Assembly: GCA_033026295.1 (NCBI GenBank)
Contig: CM065183.1
Location: 3,658,001 to 3,722,000, forward strand
Source: Channa striata
Taxonomy: Eukaryota > Chordata > Actinopteri > Anabantiformes > Channidae
Direction: 5' to 3'
Length of the DNA: 64,000 nucleotides
Positions 25,801 to 38,100 of the stretch are shown here, piece by piece. The notes beneath the pieces are model-generated. The model had not been told where the DNA came from. It saw only the letters and a program-made list of their open reading frames with translations, and searched no databases. Numbering within the stretch: position 1 is the stretch's first letter; every line of letters begins with the position of its first letter. The position numbers were made by a program, and so were the translations under genes.

Positions 25801-28800
25801 AAAATTAAATAAAAAGAGAGAAATAGTATGTATCCATGGATCATCTAGCGATGGGATTTATTATACTGAGGCAGAAACCAACTGCTGGGAGTTTTATAAA
25901 TGTCTGAAATAATAAACAACAACCTTTACAAACTTTACAGTTGAAGGAGTTGATGTGACACATCATGTTGACAGGATAATCAATATGAAACTCCTTAAGA
26001 AAAGTACTAACATTACATTTCACTGTGGACCAAAAACAAGAACTGAAACCTATTGCTAAACTGCAGACTTAGCAGTCCATCACTGTTGCATTCTGATAAC
26101 TGAAGAACAGTTAAAACCACAAACTCCAACTGTTATCAGAACAGCTGGCAGCCCAGCATATCACTAGTTTATAGCTATATTTCCACTTCCAGAATGTGAT
26201 CCACAGCTGTCTGTGGGCAGAAGTGGCCAACTTTCAAACAATGAAATCACTCAAACTCTTCCATGTCATTTCAATTTCTGATATGGAAGTAAGTGGGTTG
26301 CAAACAATGTGTGCAGGAAACAATGTCGTGAGTCTACTGTGCGCATGGATAAAAGATCCAACACAAAGCATGTGGAAGAAAGATCTTTTTAAGACTTGGA
26401 TCATCTGGAAAGGTGGTGTTATTTATTACAGAGCACAAACCAAGCACAACTTCCCACATTAATGACAAGAAACTGATTAAAATAAAACACACATTATGTT
26501 TATTTTAAAGCTTATCCTGCATTTGGTAAAGACACACAAAATAATCCCTATAGAGTCCATATATTCTTGTGTCTTACATCTGGTTCACAGAACATATTCG
26601 CCACTAACACGTTTGTGTGTAGCCCTTTTAAATTGGGTAAATTTAACATGAGATTGCAAGAGTTGTTTCATTAACATCACACATGGTTTTTGTGTTAATG
26701 GTCTTATTTCTTTGGCAAGTTGATTACATTTAAGAAAATTGAACTCAAATAAAAACTTGTTTTAAGATTGAATTAGCTTAACCTCAAGTGTAGAGCGGTA
26801 GGTTTACTGACTTTAAATGCCATCATTCTCACACTGTGCACTATTGTACAGCACATGCAGTCATCTGCGCCTGCAGTGAAAATCAATCAGGCATACATAA
26901 AACATAAGACGTTTCTATCCTGCAAACAATTGCATGACATTATTATCCACTGCTACCTTCCATGACTTCAGTGTAATTTCCCCATTTCCCCAATTTTTTA
27001 AACACTTTCCATTGGAGGAAGAAAGACTTTACTTTTAAAGCCAGGCATGTGACCAAGTTAGCGATGCCCCAAAACAGTGTGCTACTTCACCCATTTGTGT
27101 TTTTCCAATCTGACCCGGGGCCATGTTTCACTTTAGGCATGTGACCTCAAGTGAGAGTGTTGATGAAACTTTTTGGACCACACAAACGTGATCTTTGGAT
27201 CATGTGCAGACAGTAACACTAGAGCAACTTTGGTTGTCACGCAAAAAAGTTAAATTGAATGACCTGATGCTCATTCTCAGAGTTCAGAGGCAGCAAACAA
27301 AACCATAATCCAACAATTTATTTCTCGCCGACAAAGTGCAAAAAGGTGGGCTTTAAAAGGTGCAGTGCAACAGGTGCATAGAGTGAATAGCTTTGGTGTG
27401 AAAACATGCAAATAACACAACACACTATGAATCAAATAAAAGCAAAATACTTTTTTACCTCCCCCCGTGATTTTTTTTACTACAGCTTCTCAAGCGCCAA
27501 CACTGATGGGCCATAAAATCCAATCTGCAAACTGTTACCACTTCAAGGTTCCTGCAGTTAACGGTAAACTCTTTGTTAATCAAACAGAAGACTAGCTTTT
27601 ACAAGATTGTCGCCTTAACAAGCTGAGCAAAGTTTCCACAATGGAAACACCAAACGGAATCCGAGCTCCTAAAACAAATATGGCTGATAAAGGCAACTCA
27701 AGGGCAATACACTTATTGGTTTTAATATACTCACTCCAAGTCTTTGGAGCAGGTGTCCTGACAACCACCACCACAAAAAAAAAAAAAAAAAAAAAAACCT
27801 GACAGACTACACTTAAAGGAAAAACAACAAGACACACAGGTGATTGGGAAAAAGGTGAAGACGACAAAAGTGATTTAGAAAAAGTGTTTTGCTTTCGCTT
27901 TGATGCAAGTTCCAAAGTTTCAAAATCTCTCAGCTGTTTAATCACCAAAGCAGATTTGGCCATTGTGGGTATTTGCTGGCGACAGGGGTTGCATGAATAA
28001 GGGGGGAGGTTCACGGGAATATCACTTTCAGTGTCCTAAACAAAAAAGGAGAAGCAGACAAAAGCAGGAAGGGGGATGGGTGAATAATAAATAATACTGA
28101 TGAGAAACCCCAAAAGAAACACGTTGGGACGTGTTTCTGGTGTAATGGCAGTCCAGGAATTATTTTGCAAATGCACTATTAAGGGCTCATCTTTCCAGAG
28201 AAGAACCACTGTCATTGCTCTCATAAGGGGGGGTTCCTCTGCAACAGTATGTTCCCTATACAGTACCTATATGACAAGGTACAGTTCTATACACACACAC
28301 ACTCTTGTCATGCTCCCGTATCTTAAGACAAATGGAAGGAGTCAACGACAAATCCTCAAACTTTAAGGGAAGTGACCAAACAACATGCCGTGACATAAAC
28401 ACCTGTGAAATCACCTGTGTTTACTTAGTGTGTGTTTATTCAGTGCTGAGAGGAAAACCAGGAAAAAAGGTCAATGACACCCACTTTACTGTAAATCAAG
28501 GAACTGCAATTGTGAGCAGAAAACAGCAATGGGATTCCACACAGTACAGTTTCCAAGCAGTCTGTGGCAAACAGTCCTCATGTTTACAAGAGAGAACGAA
28601 ATTAACAACACCATCATAACCGGCTCACAAATACACCACATATGTTAGGAGATGTCATCTTTGACTGATTTGTACTAGAATTTGGTGCAGTCCTGGAACC
28701 AAGACGGTTCCGGCCTTGAAGTGCACTGACCCACAAAGATGGACCGAGCAGCTCATTCCTCCGGAGGTTTGTTAGCATTTGTTGACAGCTTACATACCAG

Positions 28801-29123
28801 CCGAGGCTTATTAATCGCTCTTGTGTCTGCAGGGCGATATTAAACGCTCACGGGGTGATTCACTTTGAGATCATCTTCAACAGGGTGCTGCCCTTCACAT
28901 ATTCAAAAGTAAAAACTGCTCAAAAGTGTGTCCATACCTGCAATATTTTGTCCAAATCATCTTTCGTCAGACAGGGGTAATCCTCAAGTATTTTCACCTT
29001 CTGGTCTCTATACTGTTTTGCCGCCAGCTTCCAGTTGGGCTCCTCCAGGACTTGAAAAATTGCTGCCCCAATGGACAGGTAAAAAATAATGGCAGAAGTC
29101 AACAGGGGGCCTTTATCGACCAT
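21848..29123 (-). CDS. kcnk5: Two-pore-domain potassium channel subfamily K member 5 (TASK-2)
   Basis: Alkaline-activated background K+ channel of the plasma membrane; dimers each contribute two pore loops. Five coding exons: 28938-29123, 23612-23723, 23325-23491, 23016-23184 and 21848-22809; 531 aa against 499 in human. M1 is near residues 7-25. First filter TTIGYGN (G100-Y101), second TIGFGD. Arg224 (external pH sensor) and Lys245 (internal pH sensor), known from human TASK-2, are both at the same numbers here. The long C-tail keeps DVNIFSFL (289-296), YNDLIKQIGK (303-312), DYHALIFQNANITF and a final YEKLVEEY; between them are RRYSF and an Asp-rich run. Start ATG at 29121-29123 has A at -3 and G at +4. 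Intron 4 uses a GC donor. A teleost KCNK5 may be the a or b paralogue; I cannot tell which. Confidence 0.97.
22020..22056. repeat. Coding CAT/GAT trinucleotide repeat in KCNK5
   Basis: An ATC/TCA triplet run on the plus strand encodes an interrupted aspartate tract at about residues 463-474 of the C-tail. Confidence 0.9.
23014..23015 (-). other. kcnk5: GC splice donor of KCNK5 intron 4
   Basis: Minus-strand context GTAGCAG|GCAAGTTG, the preferred GC-AG donor consensus. Acceptor at 22810-22811 (CTTCAG). Confidence 0.85.
23016..23184 (-). CDS. kcnk5: KCNK5 exon 4 (M3 and second pore)
   Basis: 169 nt, residues 156-211: RKAQFTCTAIFIFWGVLVHL, then EGWTYIEGLYFSFVTLTTIG and FGDLVA. It ends at a GC donor (GCAG|GCAAGT); exon 5 phase requires exactly this site. 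Confidence 0.95.
23198..23230. repeat. Poly-A plus (AG)n tract in KCNK5 intron 3
   Basis: A-run followed by AG repeats (poly-T/CT on the minus strand), just upstream of the exon 4 acceptor; part of its pyrimidine tract. Confidence 0.8.
23325..23491 (-). CDS. kcnk5: KCNK5 exon 3 (filter 1 and M2)
   Basis: 167 nt, residues 100-155: GYGNIAPKTSGGRVFCIFYG then LFGVPLCLTWISELGKFFGG. Confidence 0.97.
23612..23723 (-). CDS. kcnk5: KCNK5 exon 2 (first pore helix)
   Basis: Residues 63-99 plus one base: VVSDAAGQGVTITGSKTFNN then WNWPNAVIFAATVITTI. Contains a cap-region sequence with NNW. The donor splits Gly100 of the filter. Confidence 0.97.
25285..25340. repeat. Teleost repeat fragment (AACTTGGGGTT family)
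   Basis: ACCAGGAACAACTTGGGGTT then GCCTGAGGACACGTTGATAT, a short copy of the repeat seen at 53388-53630. Confidence 0.55.
25695..25785. repeat. Teleost interspersed repeat fragment
   Basis: TTCCAATGACAGCTGGAATA, then GTGACCCTGGGCAGGATAGG and GGATAGATGGAT, the same family as 13742-13832. Confidence 0.6.
28938..29123 (-). CDS. kcnk5: KCNK5 exon 1 (start)
   Basis: Residues 1-62: MVDKGPLLTSAIIFYLSIGA (M1) then the extracellular cap helix region VKILEDYPCLTKDDLDKILQ with the cap cysteine. Ends phase 0, donor CAG|GTATGG. Confidence 0.97.
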
Positions 29124-29129
29124 TCTTAT

Positions 29130-29530
29130 TCACAGTGACTCCACTTTGGAGAAGGGCGAACAAGGCAGAGGATGGGAGGGAGAGATAACAGACCCCCGAG
29201 TTACGCGCCGCTCTTTCCCCGCCGCTCGCTTCACTCACGAAATGTTTCTTCTTCTTCTTCTTCTTCGCTGCTGGCGGCATCGGGCACGAGACGCACCGGT
29301 ACGAAGGCAGTCAGTCAGTCAGTCAGTCAGTGAGTGGGTCAGTGAGTGAGTGAGTGAGTGAGTGAGCGGGGCTGAGCGCGCGCGGACCGGCGAACGCGAC
29401 CAGTCGTACCGTCCCCACGTGCGCTACCAGACAACTTGTGGCCGCTAAAGTAGTGAAGCGCGAGCGGGGAGGGGGCGAGGAGTCACAGAGATCCGCCCCC
29501 ACGGAGCACGCACGGCCACGGAGAGCGGGG
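29130..29530. promoter_or_regulatory. CpG-rich KCNK5 promoter/5' UTR region
   Basis: Dense CG dinucleotides (GCGCGCGCGGACCGGCGAAC and neighbours) in otherwise A+T-rich DNA, immediately upstream of the KCNK5 ATG. Contains CTT repeats and AGTC/GAGT tetramer tracts. Probable CpG island; transcription start not determined. Confidence 0.6.
29305..29367. repeat. AGTC/GAGT tetranucleotide tract
   Basis: AGTCAGTCAGTCAGTCAG followed by GAGTGAGTGAGTGAGTGAG, inside the CpG-rich KCNK5 leader. Confidence 0.9.

Positions 29531-29533
<3 letters not shown>

Positions 29534-29570
<37 letters not shown>
29534..29570. repeat. (GT)n microsatellite
   Basis: About 18 GT units, 410 bases upstream of the KCNK5 start codon. 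Confidence 0.95.
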
Positions 29571-29715
29571 GGGGGTAATGTATTCTCACCAGTAGGTGAG
29601 TTTACAACCAACACCGGGCAGGAAGGACTAACGTTAACGCAGAATTCAGATCGGCATTCAACGACACTGTGCGTGTTAATTTAATGTAAAGCTTACACTT
29701 TCAACTTTCCAAAGA

Positions 29716-29760
29716 ACAAACAAACAAACAAACAAACAAACAAACAAACAAAAAAAAAAA
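29716..29760. repeat. (CAAA)n plus poly-A tract
   Basis: About nine CAAA units ending in an A-run. Possibly the tail of an old retroelement; no body recognised. Confidence 0.9.
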
Positions 29761-30173
29761 CACCAAAACGAAATTAAATCGTCGTATTTTGACAGGAAGC
29801 TCGACCCTCTGTAGAAGCATTTAATTCAAGAAAAGAAAACGAGCTGGTAAAATATTTGCATGACTGTCTAAAAGACAAAACAAAAAGTCATTTGGCTTGT
29901 TATTGTCATATGGTCACTGGATCAAAGAGCCTGATCTTTTAATAGTCATATTTTAACACAGGAATGTAACTTCAGCAGATTATAATCTTTAACAATGCAA
30001 TGAAGTTCTATTCCGTCAAATTCTGTTTGTCTTCATTTACTTTTTGCCTGCTTACGTTACTTACTTTTTCTCCCTGCAAAGCTATGAATAGATTTTATAT
30101 GCTCTGTGTTTCATTTCTTGCAAACTGTAACTTCAACTAATGCCACTAAATTCAAAGAATGATAAACATACAA

Positions 30174-30210
30174 AATGACTTGAATGAATATGATATTCAT
30201 TCAAGTCATT
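30174..30210. repeat. Perfect 37-bp palindrome (18-bp arms, 1-base centre)
   Basis: AATGACTTGAATGAATAT, one G, then its exact reverse complement. It lies 1.05 kb upstream of the KCNK5 start. Confidence 0.9.
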
Positions 30211-32329
30211 CAGATTGATTTGATTTTGTTTGCAGAATTTGCCATTTTAATTTGATATATTGCTGTATATTTGTAGCTGCAAGCTTTGGTTTTGTGTGGC
30301 GTGCCATTTATTTTCAGCTAACACTAACACTGAGGCTACAACATGCCCAGCAGGGGTCAGATAAAACGATGAATCACTAACTTTTGGGCAGATTTAGTGC
30401 CAGGCCTAGTTTTTTTCCCATTCTTTCTGCGAAGCTAGCTCACTGAGCCAACTGAAGATGCATTTATAGTTTCATTTTTTATCCTTACATTTATGACGTT
30501 GATGTGCTTTTTTAACATTCATTCAACATTTGCAAAGAAGCGGAAAAATGCTTATGTGCAAAAGTTTGCACTTTTCATTCAGCTGATTCATCTGGTTTCT
30601 GGAGCACTGGTAGCCAGATCTGCAGGCGTCTTCTTAGAAGCGACAGAGATGAGAGATGAGCAGAAAACTCAACACGTTCAACAAGGTTACCACATACATA
30701 ACACTCATTCTTCTGTTGTAGTATCAACACCCAACTCAGAAAACTTGATCTTTGTAACTTCCTTATAGGTTAAATTCTCAACAACAAGCAGGCTGGTAAC
30801 CACTGCGAAATAACAAAGGCTTAAAATGAAACAATCTTAAATTTTGTAATGATGCCAAATTCTTATTTGGAATAATGTCATCTTGCATTTCAAGCAGTAG
30901 TTCAGAAACAACAAAAACCTTCCGTTTGCATACTGTCTTCCAGAGTTTTTGGCTTGTGCATCACTTAATGTTTTTAAAGAGTAGAGGTTTTGTGTTTCTA
31001 CAAGTTGCTTTAAAAGCAAAAGCAAATAATGATTTTTTTTCAGTAAAAATGTCTAAAGATTTTTTATTATAATCTTTTTTATAATAATGTCCCTTTGGGC
31101 CGTTAGTATATCCAGTCTAAGGCCAAACATCGGCAAATGGTCAGCGACCTCACATGCTATACTGTGGAGCCAGCCCATCATAGTGATGTGGTGAAAGCCT
31201 TTTGGGACGCAAGGGGGCTTCCGGAGTTTTAGGCAAGCCACATAAGAGCTGCATCCGATAACACAGTATCCACTTTGGATGCATTAACACATTTTTCATT
31301 TGACGACCAGTCACAAGTCTGAAACGAAGACAGAATCTTTTTATTGATTATGGAAAGACACCAACTTTTGCTACAGACCAAGTTACTAAGCTGGGTGGAA
31401 TGAAAATTAAAAGAGAATCCAATGGCTTGCAGACTATTTGAAACTTGCTAGTGTAAATACTACTGTGAGGCAAAAGTGAAGCAAGCACCAAGCTAGCTTG
31501 AGTAACTTCAAAATAAGTGAGGGGAATGAAGTGCCTCGGGTGTATGCTGTGTATTTATTCTGAGAATCTTCACAGAAAAAAATTAAGGGTATCCACCCAG
31601 TAAAAGTGTATAAGCTGGAACATGTATTGTACAACAGTAACTTGGTAACTTGGCATCCACAAACACAAGTACTGGAGGAACAAGAATCTCTAGTTCATAA
31701 ACAGAGAACAGGCCTTGAAGTAGCATATGAATCCACTAAAAAATTTGAAGAGCTGTGCATCGATTTCCCCTTTAAACTGATTAATCATTTCAAATAATTG
31801 TTGCTATAAGGATGATTTAGTGAGGGGAGAATCAAAATCACTGGAACCATTTCTGATGGGATGTCAAGTTTGTTTAACTTATTTAGGTTCCTTGCATTTA
31901 TCACATTGACAAGCACCTGTCCTGCTAAAGCTTTTGTTTTTCAGGGAAGACTGCTCTGTAGATTCACAGTCTCAAGAAATAATTAGCTCTGATTTAAATA
32001 AAAAAGTCTCTGATTTCAGTGAGTGTTTTTAAGTTTTTGTGAGCCATTCCTTTGTAAAGGATTATATATAGTGTGTTTGTGTGTATGCATGTTGATTTTT
32101 GATCATGCAAATTGAGATGAAGACCTTCTTAGTTGTAGTGTTTTATGTTTGTGTCATGTTTTTTTCTGAGCTACTTGGTGGGAAGGGAAAACTGTAGAGT
32201 CAACCAGCTAATTTGCTTCCGTATGTGTCCTGTATGTGTTGTTAAACATGAAAATCACAAGACATAAATGCATTCATAAGACCTTTTATTGGTCCATGAG
32301 GTCTATCAAATAATACCACATTATAGATT

Positions 32330-32580
32330 TCAATTCAATTCAAATTCAGTTTAACTTTCTTTATATAGCGCCAATTTACAAAAACGTCATCTCAAAGCAC
32401 TTTATATAATAGAGTCAAGACTCCCTTTAACGGAAGAAACGTCAAACAGAACCAGGCTCAGGGTGGACGGACATCTGCCTTGACCGGTTGGGCTGAGTGG
32501 AAAACATTGGGCAGGTTGGTAGGACCAGTAGCTGCTCACTGGAAGACACACAGCTCCAAAGGGACAGAGACAGGGAGACA
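32330..32580 (-). repeat. Dispersed teleost repeat, copy B
   Basis: Shorter copy of the family at 14706: CAATTCAATTCAAATTCAG, TTATATAGCGCCAATTTACA, CAGAACCAGGCTCAGGGTGG and TTGACCGGTTGGGCTGAGTG. An internal block present in copy A is missing. Confidence 0.85.
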
Positions 32581-33944
32581 TTTTGGAATAATACTATTTG
32601 GATCTTTCAAATCCTAGTTTTTTTTTTTTTTTAATTTTATTTCACCATATATTCCAGTATAGAACCTAATCAGGCTCAGGCAGTATGTACAGGTACACCA
32701 CAAGGTGACAGCCCCAAGGCAAAGGGCTGCACTGACTTTAAATGGAAGCAGAACGTGTTACTTCAACATGTAAATGCAGAATCTTTACACAGGGTCCCAT
32801 GCTTAATGTGAGTAAACAAGTTTTATGTTTGCTGAGTTAATGCTATTAACAACTGTACTATAAAACCTTCATATATTGCAGGTATAATGAAACCAGTATT
32901 AACGGTTTGCACATTGTTTTCTATGTCCTGCATAAAGAAAAAGCTCTTTTGCAGGTTTTTGTCTCTGCTATTGTGCAACCCTTCTTTGCAGAATGTGTAA
33001 AACTAATGATGTTTCAGGTGCCATTTTGATTAAAAATAGCAACTAGAAGTCCCCGAACTAGGTGGTAACACTGAGTGCTGTGTCCAAGGCTGCTAATACA
33101 GGATTCATTATTGATTATGGTCGAATGTGAGACGTCTCTGTTTTAGTCTCATTGGCAACGTGACTTTGGTGAGACAATAAGACCAATTCATTCACAGTAA
33201 GAGATGCAGATTGCCAGAGTGCAGCATTTAGTTTAGCATACTTGGGGCTTTGTTTTTTTTTTTTAATAGAGGATGAAAGTACGGCTGCACAAGAGCGGAG
33301 ACAAGGGCTTTAGGCTTATGGATATTCATACTGCCCCAGTTTGACATAAATAAATACTTTTCAGCAGATAACAAAGGAGCACTCACACTGATTTTACACA
33401 TCAAGATCCATTTACTCATCATAGGAATTACTAAAAAAGTCAGTGAAAAAAGATCACTTATGTCTTCTGTGGCTTTGGGGGAGCGTTCTGGAGTCTGACA
33501 AAACAACCCTGTTGATACCATCAGGGTATCTCAGTTAGGGTTCTAATAGACAGCGTATGCAGTGTGGCATTTACCAGGCTTAGATCAAAAAGGTAGGACT
33601 GTTCATTTCAACGTCCTATTTGAAATTCATTGTTGGAGATTTCAGAAAGTTCTGACCGAAAGTTCGTAAAACATAAATTGTGTGTGTCCACTCCTAATGT
33701 CATTAGCCTAACCTAATGATCGCCCTGCTTAGCTTGGTACCTTAAAAACACTTGGTTTCTGTTCTATCAATTTTCTTTTTTTCATCAACTCCATTACCAT
33801 TAATGAATGGTAATGCACTATTTAACAGGCAAACAAAACCCATAACCAGGCAAAAAGGTTGGCAAGGCAATAGACAATGTGGGACGTACAATGGGACATA
33901 CTGGCGTATTCAGTTGCATTGCAAAGCATGTTTCTAATTCTGTA

Positions 33945-34220
33945 TCACGTGGAGCCTTTGGCAGCAATTACAGCTTCAGGTCTTCTTGGATAATTTGCTC
34001 CAAACCTTAAGTAGGGCAGTTTATAACATTATTTCTGACAGATCTATCAGATTGGATTAGAGGTGCATGCATTTTCTTCTTCAGGTCTATTCATGATCTA
34101 TATTAATCTGGGCTCCAGCTGGGTCATTCAAAGTCCCAGTGTCCCTCCAGCATTCTCTTGATCATTTGATTCAGGTCCTTGCTGTGCTGCAAGGTGAATC
34201 ATCATCCCAGCCTGAGGTTA
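33945..34220 (-). mobile_element. Tc1-like transposon relic, first half
   Basis: CAGCAATTACAGCTTCAGGT, TGGGCTCCAGCTGGGTCATT, then CTGCAAGGTGAATCATCATC and CAGCCTGAGGTT follow the antisense order of a fish Tc1 transposase gene. It breaks off near 34220 and resumes at about 35088. Confidence 0.6.
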
Positions 34221-35087
34221 CATGAACTTAAGAGCAGTTTTTTTCCCCATAGACTTTGAAAACAATGTTGAAAACCAAGTATTTTACATACACATACAAA
34301 AATCATGAATAAAGCCATAAATAAACAGAAGTATAATATTATAATTGCAACAAAGTAAAACAGTAAAATAAAATACAGAGGACATGAAACCACAATAATA
34401 AAGAAATATCAGACCCCATTTTGAAGCCCAAGAAAACAAATAAAATGTAAGCAGTGGTTTAAAAGCTGCCAGCTCCATTGGCTGATCTAACATTCAGGAA
34501 AAAAAAAAATTGAAATTATGGATGCTCATTGTAGTGTTTGTATCTGGACTTTTACAAGCAAAACTCACGCGATGATCTGGGAAATGTTGCAGAGAGCGAC
34601 AGCATTTTGAAGGATCTGAAGACGAGAGAGGGAAGACTGATTGACACTAGGGTACAATTCATTACAGTAGCCAAGCGTGGAACTGGTAAAAGCTTGGATT
34701 GGCCTTTTAACACCATTAAAATAATGGATTGTTGACGTTACTGAAAAGCCTCAGCTGAAACTTTACAAAGTCAAGCTGATCTGGTTATCAGACCCCAAAT
34801 CAGTATCAAATGTCACTCCTAGGTTTTTAGAGCAATCTTCAAATGTGGAGCCAGGAGGCCAAGACCGTGGTCAGAGGCATTTCTGGTAGCGGAGGCATCA
34901 AACTGAACAAAGTCCATTTTGTTTTCATAAAGATGTACAAAGTTAAGCTCCAACCTTGATCTCAAGTCTTTCAGACAGTTGAACAATGGATGTAGTGGTG
35001 TAGTGCACCTCTCTTTGCCTTTTGAAGTTAAATATGGCTGAAGATCATGTGTATAGCAATGGTAAGAGAACGTGTATTCAATCACCT
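34220..35087. mobile_element. Insertion splitting the Tc1 relic
   Basis: About 870 bases separate the two Tc1 pieces. Contains GTAGCCAAGCGTGGAACTGG, CACTCCTAGGTTTTTAGAGC and GTGTATAGCAATGGTAAGAG, which resemble another dispersed fish repeat family. Class unknown; no intact frame. Confidence 0.4.
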
Positions 35088-35195
35088 CTTTGCTCCAGGA
35101 CAGTCTTGCTGTCCCTGCTGCTGAAATCCATCCTCATAGCATAATGCTGGGGCCACTGCTCATTGCAGGGATGGTATTAGCTTGGCGAAGGGAAG
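35088..35195 (-). mobile_element. Tc1-like transposon relic, second half
   Basis: TTGCTCCAGGACAGTCTTGC then CATAGCATAATGCTGGGGCC and TGCAGGGATGGTATTAG, the antisense of the transposase region reading VKHGGGSIMLWG, decayed. Confidence 0.55.
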
Positions 35196-38100
35196 TGTCA
35201 GTAAAAGCCAGATTGATAGAGATCTGCTAAAATGATCGTCCTTCCACTAATCTCTGCAGAGGACATCTGACGCTCTGACGGCAAAAGGTCTGAATATGTT
35301 TGTGAGAGATTTTCTTCTTTTGAACTTTAATATTATGGGGTATTGTGTGTTGTCTGCATTTCAAAATAAACTGGAAATGCAGTAAAATGTCCCCTCTGTA
35401 GCTACAGTACAGTGCTGTATTGGCTAGTGGTGAGTAATTAGGGGAGTGAGTTGAATAGTTGACCCAGAGGGGAGGGGGACGTGTCGAGTAAGTGGAGAGG
35501 TGGCAACTGAGATCATTCCAGGGCAAATCGGGGGTGCAGCAGCATCTGAAACGACAAGACAGCTTAGTAACTTATGAAGAACAGAGACTAAATGTGGCAG
35601 TCAAGAGAGAGAAGTACATCTATCAAATATGATTTGTTAGATACAAATGTATATGCACCACTTACATTTAAAACTGACATGACGATGGGATTTATCCATT
35701 ACTAAATACAATACACCCACAAATGTCTAAGGTTAGATCATGCTGAAACTGATCTGAATATAGTGCCTTTAAATCAAAGGGAGGTAAAATACAAATCACC
35801 AGAAGTGGCATTTATTAACTTCAGCACATGACACCACAGGAGACACACCAACATGAACAACCTCCGTGTTGCCCTTCACACCAGATTATAATGGATTCCT
35901 ATTTGCTATATATGTAAAGTCACTGAATTTACGAATGGTCCATCTAATAGAGTATATTTCATGTTATTGAACCCATCCACATACATACCATTTATATTCC
36001 TCAGTTGTGTTCATATGAATGACAAGTGTTGTGATTACATAACAGAACACAAAAGGTCAGCAAAACAAAGTGCTGAATATATATCCACTCAATAACCAGG
36101 CTTTGCTGTTTCCTTGCACCATGTGCAGTGGGAAAATCATGTCATTTCACAGTGATCTCTAAGAAAACTGGATGAGCATGAGGACTTTTCAAACATCAAT
36201 ACTGATTTTGATTTCATTAGTTTTTCTGATGACAAGATCGTCTTGTGTCAAGTTGTGTTAAATGATTTTGCCAGTTGCAAAAGGCTGACTTGGGGAAGGT
36301 TGACACCAGCAAGCAGAGCTGCTGCGGAAACACTCCAGGTCTCATGTCTAGGCTTGTTTGAGCCACAGCAGAGATACTGTGATATGGGCGAGGGCATGCC
36401 GTTGCTTGGCGGTACAATCCCCGGCTTCGTGGTACCAGCTCTTTTCCAGATCAACTGTGCCCAAAGCAAAAGATTAGAGTTTCCAGTACATGAAAGTCAC
36501 TGAAGTCCCAGAACCAGCTGCTAGAATCTAAACTCACTTCACATCATATCAGAGTTCAAAGTTTACCTCCATTATCACAAACCTTTATCACTGGGTTCCA
36601 ACGCGTGCAGTCCCTTCTAAAAGTATTTGGAATGGCAAGGCCAGGGCATTTGTGTGTGTGAGACAAATTGTATGGGGTTTATATCTAGATGTATTATACA
36701 ATATCATCCACATTTTAAAGTGAAAAATAGTTTGGGACAGACAGGTATTTTTGTTGTTTTTTCTGTTACCCAAGTGTGTTCTGTGATATTGATTGTTAAA
36801 ACTATAAATAATAAATGGCTGCTCTTAGTTTTAGACTTTGGTAAAAAAGGGTAAATCAACATTAATTCTGATGTCTATGGGAGAAGAGCAAGCCATGAGA
36901 AGAGAGGAAAACAGACCAACTGTAGGAGGCTGCAGGAAAAGCCTGGAAAAACATATCAGAAGAAGAAACCAACAATTAGGTGAGTCACAGTCTTGATGTA
37001 GTTTTTGCAAGAAGAGATATGCAAAAAACAAACAAACTTCTATTTACTTTAAAATTATATGTTCCCATAATTTAGCTTACCCCAAAATAGTTTGTCTGAT
37101 ACAAAAGGTGCTATGTTCTATGTTGTTAATATAACTAGATGTAAATACAAAGAAAAAAAAAGCTTAAGTTGTAAACTAAATTGTCTCATCCTCATCTTTT
37201 GATCTTTCAACCAAATGTCCTCAGTGTCTTCACATTTTTATTGGCCACGAAATGCAGATACAAAGCTTTCATTCAGCAGTGACCTTCAGTTATGTATTAG
37301 TGTCATAAGACAGCAGTTACATTTATATATAGAACATTTACATTTACTGTAATGAAGTGTACTTGAAGTATCTTGTACTGCAAGGAGTTTAGTCTCGCAC
37401 AAGCTTTCATCTTTTGATGGGCAGGCTGGTTTTGAATAAAAAATTATTTGTTATTTAAGCAAATATCTTGTTCATGAAAGAGTTAGTTGACGTGAGGTCA
37501 GTGAGGCTGAGGGGAGAAGAATCGTGTTTTAGTTCTTTGTAATCTCACTGACTGTATGTTCTGTAAACTATTAGCTGCTTTCTAGTTGATTTGGTTGATT
37601 TAACGTTTACTAGCAGGCCCAGTAAAAGGGTTTGCAAGTGTTCTAACAATAAACTCTCACTAATAAAAGCCTTTAACCAATCATATGGGCTTTTGATTGT
37701 TTCTGGTAGGCAGGGTACGGACGGTGTCTTAGCTTTCCTTGAGTTTACAACACAGTCTGACAATTACATAAGGATTTCTCAGCTGGTATGAAGTGACTTT
37801 ATGGGGCATGCTTCAAGAAGCATGGAGCTCATATCATCACAAGGTCAGGTTTTGCTTGGCTTGTTTTTTCACTTTCATATATATTGTCAGTCTGTAATGG
37901 GCCATGTGTATTGCACCCTGCTGAGATGTGCTATTATAGTGGTTTTAGGGTTGGCGCGGTGGAACGCAGGGCTGGCGTACAAAAGCTTGAGATGCTTTGA
38001 AGCGTTTTCAATAACCAAAACCAATATTAAAAGTTTTAGTTTCAGAATAGTTTATCAAAACATTATTCTGCATAGAGAACCTTAAGTCACTCCCATGCAG

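Larger units (their letters stand above)
23724..28937 (-). other. KCNK5 intron 1 (5.2 kb)
   Basis: No exon or RNA gene recognised. It holds repeat fragments at 25285-25340 and 25695-25785, a poly-A run at 27775-27797 and several poly-C runs near 24.4 kb. Open frames of 120-140 codons here match nothing known to me. Confidence 0.7.

Noticed and set aside
27592..28014. 140-codon minus-strand open frame in KCNK5 intron 1
   Set aside because: Contains a Phe/Val run produced by the A-run at 27775-27797 and has no match I recognise.
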